A stretch of DNA of 64,000 bases from contig OY969581.1 in assembly GCA_963701265.1 (NCBI GenBank), positions 2,418,001 through 2,482,000 of the forward strand, read 5' to 3'. Positions within the stretch are counted from its first letter, which is position 1; the number at the start of each line of letters is the position of its first letter. Below are positions 36,667 to 45,071 of the stretch, piece after piece. The notes under the pieces were generated by a model that saw only the letters and a list, made by a program, of their open reading frames with translations, made no database searches and was not told where the DNA came from. The DNA is from VRUE01 sp963701265 (GTDB lineage: Bacteria; Actinomycetota; Thermoleophilia; Solirubrobacterales; 70-9). Position numbers and translations under genes: made by a program.

Positions 36667-37902
36667 ATGGCCGACAATGGCGAGCAGCAGCCCTCCGGGC
36701 CGCCCGAGTACAAGGTCTACCGGTCCCGGAAGGGCCGCTTGTCCGGGTTGCGGTCCCCAGATCTCTCAGGACTCAGGGAGCGGACCCCGCGCGCGCCGAA
36801 GTGGTGGCGGCGCGACAAGGAGCCGAAGCCCGAGCGGGTCGGCCCGCCGCGGCGCTGGACCGGCAAGCGGGTGCTCAAGTGGGTGGGGATCGCGGCGCTG
36901 GGCTGGATCCTGCTCAGCTTCCTCGCCTTCGCCGTCTCCGCCCAGCTGCAGTCCTTCAAGCTCTCCGGCGAAGCCAAGGACGCCCTGCACGGCAACCCGC
37001 TGCTGCTGCCCAGCGCGCAGACGATCCTCGTGCTCGGCACCGACGCCCGTCCGCCCGACACCAAGGAGCCGGGAGCGGCGCCCTCGCAGAAGTGCTTCGA
37101 CCAGCAGGCCAACGGCGACGCGCCCCACGACGGCTGCGAACAGGGACAGTTCCGCGCCGACACGCTGATGCTGCTCCGCGCCGGCGGCGGCGCCTTCCGC
37201 AAACTCTCGATCCCCCGCGACAGCTACGCCGAAATCCCCGGTCAGAGCCCGCAGAAGATCAACGGCGCCTACGCCTTCGGCGGCGCCAAGGCGCAGATCG
37301 AAGCGGTTGAAAACTTCCTCGACGTCGAGATCGACCACGTCGCGATCGTCAACTTCACCGGCTTCGAAGACCTGATCGACGCCGTCGGCGGGGTCACGGT
37401 CGATGTCCCGCACAAGCTCTGCGCCGACATCTCCGGCGGCGCCGGTGGTGGCCAGGGCGGGGTGACGCTGCGCCTGCACAAGGGCGAGAACACCCTCAAC
37501 GGCGAAAAGGCGCTCGCCTACTCGCGCGTGCGCAAGCCGAGCGAATGCCCCGGCCCCGGCAAGAGCGCCTACTCGCTCGGCTACAACGACTTCGACCGCG
37601 AGCAGGCCCAGCAATCGGTGATCAACGGCATCAAGGGCCGCCTCACCGACCCGCTCCGCCTCCCCTACAACTTCATCCACGGCCCGATGATCGGCTGGGA
37701 CGCGCCCAAGGCCTTCGTCAGCGACATGGGCCTGCTGACCATGCCGCAGCTCGTCCTCTCCGCCGCGATCGGCGGCGCCGGCCCCACCGACGTGCTCTGC
37801 GCCGGCGCCAACTCGGGCTGTGACCCCGAAGGTCCCGGCGGCAGCGTCGTCGTGCCGGAGGCGACCCGGCGCCGCGCCGTCGACCGCCTGCTCAACGGCT
37901 AA
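36667..37902 (+). CDS. LytR-CpsA-Psr (LCP) family cell-wall ligase
   Basis: 411 residues. A basic cytoplasmic N-terminus (about 1-70) leads to one membrane helix (about 72-92), then the LCP domain: VLGTDARPPDTKEPG, RADTLMLL, LSIPRDSYAEI, KINGAYAFGG, DAVGGVTVDVP, LNGEKALAYSRVRK and DFDREQAQQ. LCP enzymes transfer glycopolymers from polyprenyl-pyrophosphate carriers to peptidoglycan. The domain holds three Cys (KCFDQ, GCEQ and LCADI) that could pair outside the cell. A strong hairpin follows the stop. Confidence 0.92.
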   Translation: MADNGEQQPSGPPEYKVYRSRKGRLSGLRSPDLSGLRERTPRAPKWWRRDKEPKPERVGPPRRWTGKRVLKWVGIAALGWILLSFLAFAVSAQLQSFKLSGEAKDALHGNPLLLPSAQTILVLGTDARPPDTKEPGAAPSQKCFDQQANGDAPHDGCEQGQFRADTLMLLRAGGGAFRKLSIPRDSYAEIPGQSPQKINGAYAFGGAKAQIEAVENFLDVEIDHVAIVNFTGFEDLIDAVGGVTVDVPHKLCADISGGAGGGQGGVTLRLHKGENTLNGEKALAYSRVRKPSECPGPGKSAYSLGYNDFDREQAQQSVINGIKGRLTDPLRLPYNFIHGPMIGWDAPKAFVSDMGLLTMPQLVLSAAIGGAGPTDVLCAGANSGCDPEGPGGSVVVPEATRRRAVDRLLNG

Positions 37903-37917
37903 ATCTGCGCCCAGGCG

Positions 37918-37949
37918 AGAGTTGACCCACCCAGGGTGGGGTCAACTCT
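37918..37949. terminator. Bidirectional terminator hairpin
   Basis: AGAGTTGAC and GTCAACTCT form a 9-bp outer stem continued by CCCAC/GTGGG with one offset base. It fills the gap between the convergent LCP and FmdB-like genes and touches the FmdB stop at 37950. Confidence 0.7.
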
Positions 37950-38270
37950 TCAGTCGCTGGTCGTCGAGGCCTTCGGCTTGGAATCGCCGGAGGACTTCGA
38001 GTCGCTCGACTTGGAGTCGCTCGAGCTCTCGCTCGATCCCTTCGACTCGCCGGAACCCTCGGATGAGCCGCCGTTGGCGGCAGCGCCCTTCTTCTTCTTG
38101 CCGTAGTCGGTGTTGTAGAAGCCGGAGCCCTTGAAGTGGACCGCCACGGGGTGCAAAACGCGCACCGCAGGAGCGCCGCACTCCTGGCACTCGGTCAGGG
38201 CGTCGTCGCTCATCCGCTGGATCACGTCGAAGACGTGGCCGTTGTCGCACTTGTACTCGTAAATAGGCAC
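37950..38270 (-). CDS. FmdB-type zinc-ribbon protein
   Basis: 106 residues from the GTG giving VPIYEYKCDNGHVFD, the conserved N-terminus of the family; a longer reading to 38375 would antisense glyS. Zinc ribbon with CDNGH and CQECGAP pairs, then PVAVHFKGSGFYNTDYG. The C-terminal 40 residues are a Ser/Asp/Lys/Gly low-complexity tail (e.g. SSESSSDSKSSDSKSSG). FmdB proteins are small regulators of unclear role. Confidence 0.88.
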   Translation of the reverse strand: MPIYEYKCDNGHVFDVIQRMSDDALTECQECGAPAVRVLHPVAVHFKGSGFYNTDYGKKKKGAAANGGSSEGSGESKGSSESSSDSKSSDSKSSGDSKPKASTTSD

Positions 38271-38307
38271 GGGCTGCGGGATTATCGCAGCCGGTACGGT
38301 TCTCGCC

Positions 38308-39702
38308 ATGGCAACCGCCGAGCAGGGAGCGCCGCAGACCGACGTCTCGATGGAGGAGATCGTCGCTCTCTGCAAGCGCCGCGGCTTCGTCTTCCCCTCC
38401 TCGGAGATCTACGGCGGGCTCGGCTCGACCTATGACTACGGCCACTACGGCGTGCTGCTGAAGACCAACGTCAAGGCCGAGTGGTGGCGGGCGATGCTGC
38501 AGGAGCGCGACGACATCGTCGCCCTCGACTCGGCGATCCTCCAGCACCCACGGGTCTGGGAGGCCTCCGGCCACCTCGAGGGCTTCACCGACCCGCTGGT
38601 CCAGTGCCTCGGCAAGTGCAAGCGGCGCTGGCGCGAAGACCACCTGCGCGAGGCGATTGAAGCCGAAGGCGGTGACCCGAGCGCCGAGCTGCGCTGCCCG
38701 GAGTGCGGCGGCGAGCTCTCCGAGCCGCGCCAGTTCAACCTGATGTTCGAGACTCACATGGGCCCCGTGGCCGGCGAGGGCTCCGAGGTGTACCTGCGGC
38801 CCGAGACCGCCCAGGGCATCTTCATCAACTTCAAGAACGTGATGGCCTTCGCCCGCAAGAAGCCGCCGTTCGGGATCGCCCAGATCGGCAAGTCCTTTCG
38901 CAACGAGATCACGCCCGGCAACTTCATCTTCCGCACCCGCGAGTTCGAGCAGATGGAGATGGAGTTCTTCGTCCCGCCGGCCGACGCGCAGCGCTGGTAT
39001 GAGACCTGGATCGGCGAGCGCGAGCGCTGGTACACCGAGCTCGGCATCCGCCCCGAGTTCCTCCGCGTCCGCCCCCACGACGCCGACGAGCTCTCCCACT
39101 ACTCCTCGGGCACCAGCGACGTCGAGTACCTCTTCCCGATCGGCTGGTCGGAGCTGGAGGGGATCGCCAACCGCGGCGACTTCGACCTCACCCAGCACGC
39201 CAAGTTCAGCGGCGAGAAGCTCGAGTACTTCGACCAGCAGAGCAAAGAGCGCTACGTCCCCCACGTGATCGAGCCGGCCGCCGGCGCCGACCGCGCCACC
39301 CTCGCCTTCCTCGTCGACTCCTACGAGGTCGAGGAGGTCGAGGGCCGCCAGCGCACCGTGCTGCGCCTCCACCCCCGCCTCGCGCCCAACAAGGTCGCCG
39401 TCCTCCCCCTCCTCTCCAAGGAGGGCATGCCGGAGAAGGCCCACGACCTCTTCGAGGAGATCCGCAAGCGCGTCCCGGCGGAGTTCGACGAGGGCGGCTC
39501 GATCGGCAAGCGCTACCGCCGCCAAGACGAGATCGGCACTCCCTGGGGCATCACCGTCGACCACCAGACGATGGAAGACGACACCGTCACCCTCCGCGAC
39601 CGCGACTCGCTCGAGCAGACACGAGTCCCGATCGCCGGCCTCGCCGATGACCTGGCCGCGCGCCTGGCCCAGCCCTGGAGCAGCCCGAAGCTGGCTAGCT
39701 AG
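38308..39702 (+). CDS. glyS: Glycyl-tRNA synthetase (dimeric, class II)
   Basis: 464 residues of the alpha2 type. N-terminal EEIVALCKRRGFVFPSSEIYGG then STYDYGHYGVLLK; an insertion with zinc-like Cys pairs (CLGKCKRRW and LRCPECGGEL); motif 2 FRNEITPGNFIFRTREFEQME; motif 3 region AGADRATLAFLVDSYE; and a C-terminal anticodon-binding domain (about 350-464). Its 3' end overlaps the convergent orphan gene by 8 bp. Confidence 0.96.
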   Translation: MATAEQGAPQTDVSMEEIVALCKRRGFVFPSSEIYGGLGSTYDYGHYGVLLKTNVKAEWWRAMLQERDDIVALDSAILQHPRVWEASGHLEGFTDPLVQCLGKCKRRWREDHLREAIEAEGGDPSAELRCPECGGELSEPRQFNLMFETHMGPVAGEGSEVYLRPETAQGIFINFKNVMAFARKKPPFGIAQIGKSFRNEITPGNFIFRTREFEQMEMEFFVPPADAQRWYETWIGERERWYTELGIRPEFLRVRPHDADELSHYSSGTSDVEYLFPIGWSELEGIANRGDFDLTQHAKFSGEKLEYFDQQSKERYVPHVIEPAAGADRATLAFLVDSYEVEEVEGRQRTVLRLHPRLAPNKVAVLPLLSKEGMPEKAHDLFEEIRKRVPAEFDEGGSIGKRYRRQDEIGTPWGITVDHQTMEDDTVTLRDRDSLEQTRVPIAGLADDLAARLAQPWSSPKLAS

Positions 39703-40579
39703 CTCCCAAAAAGCGCTCGACTATCCAATCGGGAGGACGCCCAATTGGAACGATGAGACCAGCAGCCGCTCGTCCCTTGCTAGTCAAGCGAGCCATATAG
39801 GCGCCAGTGGAGGAGGGCTCCCCTGTCAGTTCCACCAAGCCGTTCCTAACGAGCTCTTGGGTCACAGGTGCCTCCGGCAACTTGCTAAGACCCGGTTGAC
39901 TGCCGTGTCGCAGGGAGTCCTCTTCGTCTTTCCCAAACTCCGCGAGCAGCTGGACAGCCCACGGTGAAAGCCCATTGAGTGCATCCACGGCCTCTACGGA
40001 CTCTGGACTCTCGGATGGATAGGTTGTCAGCTCATCTAGCTGGGCCTGAGCTTCGGGAGAAGGCTGAGGGGAGTCAGGCGTAAACACAAATGTTGATTTG
40101 GGGATGTCGGTGACTACATCGCCAGCACGCTCGAGGACTCTCCTTTCGAACTCCGCAGGATCAAATCTGTCGCTTCTTACGTCGCGCTCATCCGACGACT
40201 CGACGACTTGAGCGGCCTCACCCACTGCGGCTTTCAGCAAGACGCTCATATGACGCTCCATGGTTTCCTGCGTCGCGCTAGTTGTACCCTTGAGACCCTC
40301 CAGCAAGCCATTAATCCTCGTGTAGATCTCCTCACTTCTAGAGGTTTGTTTACTGGCTGCGAATCCTTGGACGACAAAGACAATGAGTTGACTGGTGAAA
40401 GCAAGTACGGCGAGCGCCAGCGCCACTGTCGATAGCCCATCTGCACCATGCCCAGCGGCTACGATGACCAAGGCGGCCAAGGAACCGGTGCCAACGCATA
40501 CTGCGATCGCCACAGCGACGAGCGCGACCGTACGCCAAGGAACTTTCAAATCCGACTCAACCTGGCTACCTTCCTCCAC
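39695..40579 (-). CDS. Orphan two-helix membrane protein with winged-helix-like C-terminus
   Basis: 294 residues. Two membrane helices (about 17-42 and 50-72) precede a helical region (75-125), then a polar linker rich in Pro/Ser/Glu (about 140-190) and a C-terminal segment (about 225-285, TQELVRNGLVELTGEPSST and YMARLTSKGRAAA) that resembles the wing of a winged helix. I do not recognise the family. Base composition is clearly AT-richer and less third-position biased than its neighbours, suggesting recent acquisition. GTG start assumed. Confidence 0.65.
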   Translation of the reverse strand: MEEGSQVESDLKVPWRTVALVAVAIAVCVGTGSLAALVIVAAGHGADGLSTVALALAVLAFTSQLIVFVVQGFAASKQTSRSEEIYTRINGLLEGLKGTTSATQETMERHMSVLLKAAVGEAAQVVESSDERDVRSDRFDPAEFERRVLERAGDVVTDIPKSTFVFTPDSPQPSPEAQAQLDELTTYPSESPESVEAVDALNGLSPWAVQLLAEFGKDEEDSLRHGSQPGLSKLPEAPVTQELVRNGLVELTGEPSSTGAYMARLTSKGRAAAGLIVPIGRPPDWIVERFLGAS

Positions 40580-40663
40580 TCTTTAAAATTAAGAGTAATG
40601 TCGGACGACTTCCTATTTCTCTTTTGGAGTAACGCAAACCAAATAGTCTCTCCAAGCGGGCAG

Positions 40664-41035
40664 CTACGAACCGCCCTCGATCAAGCCGATCACGTTGCCC
40701 TCGGGGTCTTTGAACTGGCCGAGGACCATGCGGCCCATGATCGTCTCGGGGCCCATCACGCGACTGCCACCCAGGGACTCGGCCTTGCTCAGGGCCTCCT
40801 CGACGTTGGGGACTTCGACGTAGAAGGTGACGTGACCGTCATAGCCCTCGGGGCCCTGGCCGATGCCGCCGCCGAGGCCGATGCCTTCGGCGTTGCTGTT
40901 TGACTCGCGGTCGACGAGGCCGTACTTCATCTCGTTGCCGGCGTCGACCTTCCAGTCGAAGAGCTCGGCGTAATAGCCCTGCAGCTTCTCGCCGTCCTTG
41001 CCAACTACCTCGAAGTGGACTACTGGCTGTCCCAT
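40664..41035 (-). CDS. VOC (glyoxalase/bleomycin-resistance) superfamily protein
   Basis: 123 residues, paired beta-alpha-beta-beta-beta modules: VVHFEVVGKDGEKLQGYYAELFDWK, then GHVTFYVEVPNVEEALSKAE and FKDPEGNVIGLIEG. Metal ligands would be the His near residue 7, a middle His, and the late Glu. Substrate unknown. Strong Shine-Dalgarno AGGAGGAG upstream of the ATG. It follows the AlkZ-like gene by 21 bp. Confidence 0.88.
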   Translation of the reverse strand: MGQPVVHFEVVGKDGEKLQGYYAELFDWKVDAGNEMKYGLVDRESNSNAEGIGLGGGIGQGPEGYDGHVTFYVEVPNVEEALSKAESLGGSRVMGPETIMGRMVLGQFKDPEGNVIGLIEGGS

Positions 41036-41056
41036 CTCATCTCCTCCTGGTTGTTT

Positions 41057-42091
41057 CTAAGCGCTTGCCATGAACCGTTCCACATCGGCGGCGTCGGCGG
41101 CGAGGGCCGCGTTGGCCTGCTTGCTGATGCGACCGAGCGGCTCGATCGTGACCTGGCCGCGACTGAGGCGCCAGGTGGCGACGGCGCGGCCCTTGACCAT
41201 CGCGAAGGGCTTGAAGATGCCGTTGATCGTGACCAGCTGCGTATGGGGGCCGAGCACCGACTCGCGCGAGGTCCAGCCGAGCAGCAGCGGGTCGTAGGGA
41301 CCGAGCAGGCGCGGGCCGGGGACCTCGGCCGCCGGCGGCGAGGCCGCCAAGTGAACGAGGCCGTCATCGCGCTCGACCAGCTCCGATGCGATCGCCGCCA
41401 GGCCGGCGCGTGCGTCGCGTAGCGGCAGGCCCGCCCAGCGAGCGAGGTCGCGATCGTCGGCAGGCGCGTGACCGACCAGGTAGCGGCGGGCCAACTCGGC
41501 AAGGGCAACGTCGCGGTCAACCGGTTTGACCGGATCGAGCCAGTCGGCGACGAGCACGTAGGCGTGGTCGTTGCCGAGCATCGGCCCGCGCACCGCGATG
41601 CCCTTCAAAGTGGCGAGGAAGAGCAGGTGGATCAGCGCCTGGCCTGCCGATGGCACCTTTGCCGCTTCGAGCCGCTCGCGCAGCTGCAGCCGGGTCAGCG
41701 GCCCCTCGGCAGCCAGGGCCCGTTTGATCGTTTTCAGGGCGCGCTCCACCGCATCAGGCGGAACTCCCTCCTGCGAGAGGCGGCGACTCGCCGAGGTTAA
41801 GAGCGGCGGCGTGGTCAGCGCGTGCAGCCACGGGTAGTCCTCGCTGCGAACCAGGTGCAGGGTGCCACGGTTGAGCCAGGTGATCAGCAGCGAGCGCTCC
41901 TGGCTGAAGGCGCGATCGACGTCGGCTGCGGTCAAGCCCTCGCTGCGGACCCGAACGGCCAGGCGCGCGCCGCGCGGGTCCTGGCCCTGTACGGCGAGCA
42001 GTCGACCGGCAACGTCCACGGCCGTGCGCTCCGGCGAACCGGCAAGGCCCTGGGCGGAGAACCGTTCGGCGAAGATCGACGCGGTCGGCAC
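41057..42091 (-). CDS. AlkZ-like DNA glycosylase / HTH_42 winged-helix protein
   Basis: 344 residues from the GTG giving VPTASIFAERFSAQGLAG; a longer open reading to 42763 is only antisense to its neighbour. The QxQ motif used by AlkZ-type glycosylases is present as AVQGQDPRG (Gln35 and Gln37), followed by winged-helix modules and LLGPYDPLLLGWTSRE. AlkZ relatives unhook DNA lesions, often beside biosynthetic or detoxifying genes. It lies in a run behind a phloroglucinol-type hydrolase and FAD oxidase. Confidence 0.85.
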   Translation of the reverse strand: MPTASIFAERFSAQGLAGSPERTAVDVAGRLLAVQGQDPRGARLAVRVRSEGLTAADVDRAFSQERSLLITWLNRGTLHLVRSEDYPWLHALTTPPLLTSASRRLSQEGVPPDAVERALKTIKRALAAEGPLTRLQLRERLEAAKVPSAGQALIHLLFLATLKGIAVRGPMLGNDHAYVLVADWLDPVKPVDRDVALAELARRYLVGHAPADDRDLARWAGLPLRDARAGLAAIASELVERDDGLVHLAASPPAAEVPGPRLLGPYDPLLLGWTSRESVLGPHTQLVTINGIFKPFAMVKGRAVATWRLSRGQVTIEPLGRISKQANAALAADAADVERFMASA

Positions 42092-42150
42092 GCGAGGATG
42101 ATCGCGCTCCGGAGCGCGCCGCGCGGCTAGGCCTCTCGGAGGGGCCTCAG

Positions 42151-42930
42151 CTAGTCGGCGAAACGTCCATGAAGCTCGGGCAGCAACGCCGCGAGGTTGG
42201 TGTACTCCTCGGCGCAGTGCGTGGACAGCGATCGCGGCAGGCCGGCGGGAAGCGAGAGGCGACGCACGGGCCGGTTGTTGACAGCGGCGCCGATCGGGAC
42301 GGCCAGCGGCGAGGGTAGGTAGGGACGGATCGCCGCGCCGAGCCAGAAGTGGCTGCGCAGCACGACCCCGTCCGGCTCGGCGAGGAAGACGTGGGCCATC
42401 ACCGAGTGGCGCAGGCGGCGGCTGTCGTCGCCGACGTAGCCGCAGACGATCGTCGCCACGGCCGGATCGTCGAGAGCGTCGGTCGAGAACCCGATCGCGG
42501 TCGGCGGGCCGAAGGCGATGCGGACGTGCTCGACGCCGGTGCCGACGTCCTCGACCGGGTGGTGCACGGCGCCCCAGTGGGGCTTCGCGCCCGGCGCGAC
42601 GGGCGGTTCGATCGAGTTGCCGACGTGCGCCAGCGGGTGCCAGAGGCGGTAGCGATCCGGATCGTGGGCGTGCCACTCGAACCACCACTCGACCATCTCG
42701 GCGCTGACGCCGGGCATCGGCGTGCGCACGGCGACGTAGCCGACTCGGTCGGACATGAAGCACCAGCCTGTCTCGGTCGCCAGCGGAGCCGGGTCGAGCA
42801 GGCGATCGATCTCCCCCAGTCCCAGGGCCTGCCCGGGGTCGATCGGCCCCCGCTCAATCGCGGCGAGCACCGCCGGATCGGGCGGGGTCATCGGCCGCGA
42901 GAGGTAGGGCTCGAGCGCGGGGTCGCCCAT
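42151..42930 (-). CDS. DAPG hydrolase (PhlG)-like protein
   Basis: 259 residues. WWFEWHAHDPDRYRLWHPLAHV is the signature of the 2,4-diacetylphloroglucinol hydrolase family, a zinc-dependent C-C bond hydrolase. The late metal-binding pair is HCAEEYTNL (His238, Glu242, the HxxxE spacing of PhlG). Substrate here is probably an acylated phenolic or other beta-diketone, not necessarily DAPG. The start overlaps the FAD-oxidase stop by one base, so the two are coupled. Confidence 0.8.
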   Translation of the reverse strand: MGDPALEPYLSRPMTPPDPAVLAAIERGPIDPGQALGLGEIDRLLDPAPLATETGWCFMSDRVGYVAVRTPMPGVSAEMVEWWFEWHAHDPDRYRLWHPLAHVGNSIEPPVAPGAKPHWGAVHHPVEDVGTGVEHVRIAFGPPTAIGFSTDALDDPAVATIVCGYVGDDSRRLRHSVMAHVFLAEPDGVVLRSHFWLGAAIRPYLPSPLAVPIGAAVNNRPVRRLSLPAGLPRSLSTHCAEEYTNLAALLPELHGRFAD

Positions 42931-44291
42931 CAGAGCCGGCCCATCCAGGGATGAAAGACGCCGTCCGGGTCATAGGCGAGCCGGATCTCGTCCAAGCGCG
43001 CCATGTTCCCCTCGCTGGCGAAGCGCGCCGGCCGCTGGCCGAGGTTCTCGTCGGCAAGCTGGATCCCGCTCGAGAGCCCCTCCATCTCCCCCATCCGCTC
43101 CGCCACCCAGCGCGTGTTTCGCTCGTCTTCGTCGGCGTCCTGCCAGACGCCGTAGAGGGCGATGTAGGTGTCGCCCTCGACGCTGTAGGCCATCTCCGGC
43201 CGCGGCGGACTCGGGCCCCAGTTCATCCAGAGCATGTGGGAAGGCGCGCTTGGCATCGTCTCGGCGATGCGCCGCAGCCCCGGCAGCAGCTGCTCGGCCG
43301 GCGCCTGGGTCCACATGTTGTCGACCGCGTAGCGATGCCCGTCGGGATAGGACTCGTGGACGGCGGCGTAGAGGTCGGCAAGCTGCACCTCGGCATTGGG
43401 GAAGGCCAGCTTGGCCCGCTCACGCACCGGACAGGTCTCCAGCAGGGCCAATGCCTCGGCGGCCTCCTCGGCGCTCTCGGCGAGCACCGGGCCGGTCACG
43501 GCGATCTCCAGCTCTCCCTCGGCGTCGCGGTGGACGATCGCCATCAGCTCCATCGCCCGCGCCACCCGCGGGCCGATCTCCGCCAGCCAGCCGAATACCT
43601 CGTCGAGGCACTCGATCGGGTAGAGGTAGACGCCGTTGGCGACGTGCCGCGGCTTCGGGTAGAGGCGCAGGTGAAAGCGCGCGACCGCGCCGAAGAACCC
43701 CGGGCCGGAGCCGCGGGCGGCCCAGAAGAGATCGGCATGGGTGTCTTCGTCGGCGCGGACCAGGTCCCCGGCGGCGGTGACGACGTCAATTGCCTCGACG
43801 CTCATGCACGCTGGGCCGTGAACCCGGCCGTTCCAGCCAAAGCCGCCCTGCAGCAGGTAGCCACCGAGAGCGACGCCGGGGCAGTGGCCGGCGGGAAAGA
43901 AAAGGTCCCGCTCGGCGAGCTCGTCCAGCACCTCGTTGCCGCGACAGCCGGGCCCGACGGTCGCCGTCATCTCCTCCGCGTTGAGGGACATCTGATCCAA
44001 CCGCGAGACATCGAGCAGCATGCCCCCATCCCGAACATGGTTGCCGGCCCAGCTGTGCCCGCCCGAGCGCACGCCGATCTTCATCCCCTGCTCGCGCGCC
44101 AAACGCACCGCCCGCACGAGGTCCTCCTCGCTCTCGGCCTGGACCACCAAGTCGGGGTAACGGGCCGGGGTGCGCGCGTTCCAGACCGCGGCCCGACGGG
44201 CCTCTTCGTAGCCAGCCTCGCCCCTGCGGAGCACGGTGCCGTCGAAATCGGGCTGCACAGTGTGTTCCACTATACAGGCTATAGTTTCCAT
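42930..44291 (-). CDS. BBE-type FAD-linked oxidase
   Basis: About 453 residues. FAD PCMH domain with KIGVRSGGHSWAGNH (flavin-linking His) and the second possible attachment Cys in GHCPGVALGGYLLQGG, so FAD may be bicovalent. Substrate domain follows; the C-terminal berberine-bridge segment is ARLDEIRLAYDPDGVFHPW. It oxidises alcohols, amines or phenolics. The ATG at 44291 is the first possible start, but a palindrome overlaps its first codons; a GTG at 44258 after GGAACACA would place that palindrome upstream and may be the true start. Confidence 0.88.
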   Translation of the reverse strand: METIACIVEHTVQPDFDGTVLRRGEAGYEEARRAAVWNARTPARYPDLVVQAESEEDLVRAVRLAREQGMKIGVRSGGHSWAGNHVRDGGMLLDVSRLDQMSLNAEEMTATVGPGCRGNEVLDELAERDLFFPAGHCPGVALGGYLLQGGFGWNGRVHGPACMSVEAIDVVTAAGDLVRADEDTHADLFWAARGSGPGFFGAVARFHLRLYPKPRHVANGVYLYPIECLDEVFGWLAEIGPRVARAMELMAIVHRDAEGELEIAVTGPVLAESAEEAAEALALLETCPVRERAKLAFPNAEVQLADLYAAVHESYPDGHRYAVDNMWTQAPAEQLLPGLRRIAETMPSAPSHMLWMNWGPSPPRPEMAYSVEGDTYIALYGVWQDADEDERNTRWVAERMGEMEGLSSGIQLADENLGQRPARFASEGNMARLDEIRLAYDPDGVFHPWMGRL

Positions 44292-44302
44292 AATGCGGAA
44301 CA
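44263..44302. promoter_or_regulatory. Nested palindrome, candidate IclR operator
   Basis: TGTTCC (44263-44268) and GGAACA (44297-44302) bracket a perfect ACTATA-CAGGC-TATAGT inner palindrome (44269-44285). Between the divergent IclR regulator and the FAD-oxidase gene, where only 30 bp separate the annotated starts. IclR proteins usually bind such sites beside their own gene; binding is inferred. Confidence 0.5.
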
Positions 44303-44321
44303 GTCTCCTTAGGTCACCATC

Positions 44322-45071
44322 ATGAGCGAGCGGCGCTCCGGCGTGCAGGCGATTGCTCGTGCTGCAGCCGTCTTGCGAGCACTGGAGGGCGCCCCGGCCG
44401 GGCTCGGCGTCAGCGAGCTGGCGGCGGAGACAAAGCTGCCGAAGTCGACCGTGCACCGGATTGCCGCCGCGCTGGCCGAGGAGGACCTGGTCGCCCAGAG
44501 CAGCGATGGCCGCACGACCCTGGGCAGCGGCATCACCCGACTGGCGACGGCCGGGCGCGAAGCACTGGGGGAGCGCCTGCGGCCGGTGCTGATCGACCTA
44601 CGTCGTCAGCTCGACGAGACCGTTGACCTGGCCGTGCTCGACGGCACCTCAATTCGCTTCATCGATCAGATGCCGGCGCCGCGGCGGCTGCGCGCCGTCT
44701 CCTCGGTCGGCGAGCTCTTCCCGCTCCACTGCACCGCCAACGGCAAGGCGCTGCTCGCAGCGATGCCGGAGTCAAGGGCGAGCGAGCTCCTCCCCACCCG
44801 GCTCGAGCGCCTCACCGCCAACACGATCGTCTCCCGCACGAAGCTGCTCGCCGAGCTCGAAGAGGTCCGGGGCGGCGGCGTCGCCGTCGATCGCGAGGAG
44901 CACACCGAGGGAATCTGCGCGGTTGGCGCTGCGGTCCTCACCGGCGGCGAAGCGATTGCCGCGATCTCGGTACCGCTGCCGGTCCAGCGCTTCCACGGTA
45001 GGGAGGACGACCTGACTACCGCCGTCCGAGCAGCCGCCGAGGCGGCGCGCCGCCTATTTGACGGCGAGTAG
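44322..45071 (+). CDS. IclR-family transcriptional regulator
   Basis: 249 residues. N-terminal winged helix (about 8-75, LGVSELAAETKLPKSTVHRI) and C-terminal IclR effector domain (about 80-245, LFPLHCTANGKALLAAMP, EHTEGICAVGAAVL). Regulates aromatic or short-chain acid metabolism in many bacteria. Divergent from the FAD-oxidase/DAPG-hydrolase run, its probable target. Its 3' end overlaps the FKBP lipoprotein gene by 18 bp. Confidence 0.93.
   Translation: MSERRSGVQAIARAAAVLRALEGAPAGLGVSELAAETKLPKSTVHRIAAALAEEDLVAQSSDGRTTLGSGITRLATAGREALGERLRPVLIDLRRQLDETVDLAVLDGTSIRFIDQMPAPRRLRAVSSVGELFPLHCTANGKALLAAMPESRASELLPTRLERLTANTIVSRTKLLAELEEVRGGGVAVDREEHTEGICAVGAAVLTGGEAIAAISVPLPVQRFHGREDDLTTAVRAAAEAARRLFDGE

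Noticed and set aside
37942..39564. 540-codon open frame on the minus strand
   Set aside because: Antisense to glyS, whose class II motifs are intact on the other strand.
42092..42763. N-terminal extension of the AlkZ-like frame
   Set aside because: Arg-rich sequence from another frame of the DAPG-hydrolase gene; the glycosylase begins at the GTG at 42091.
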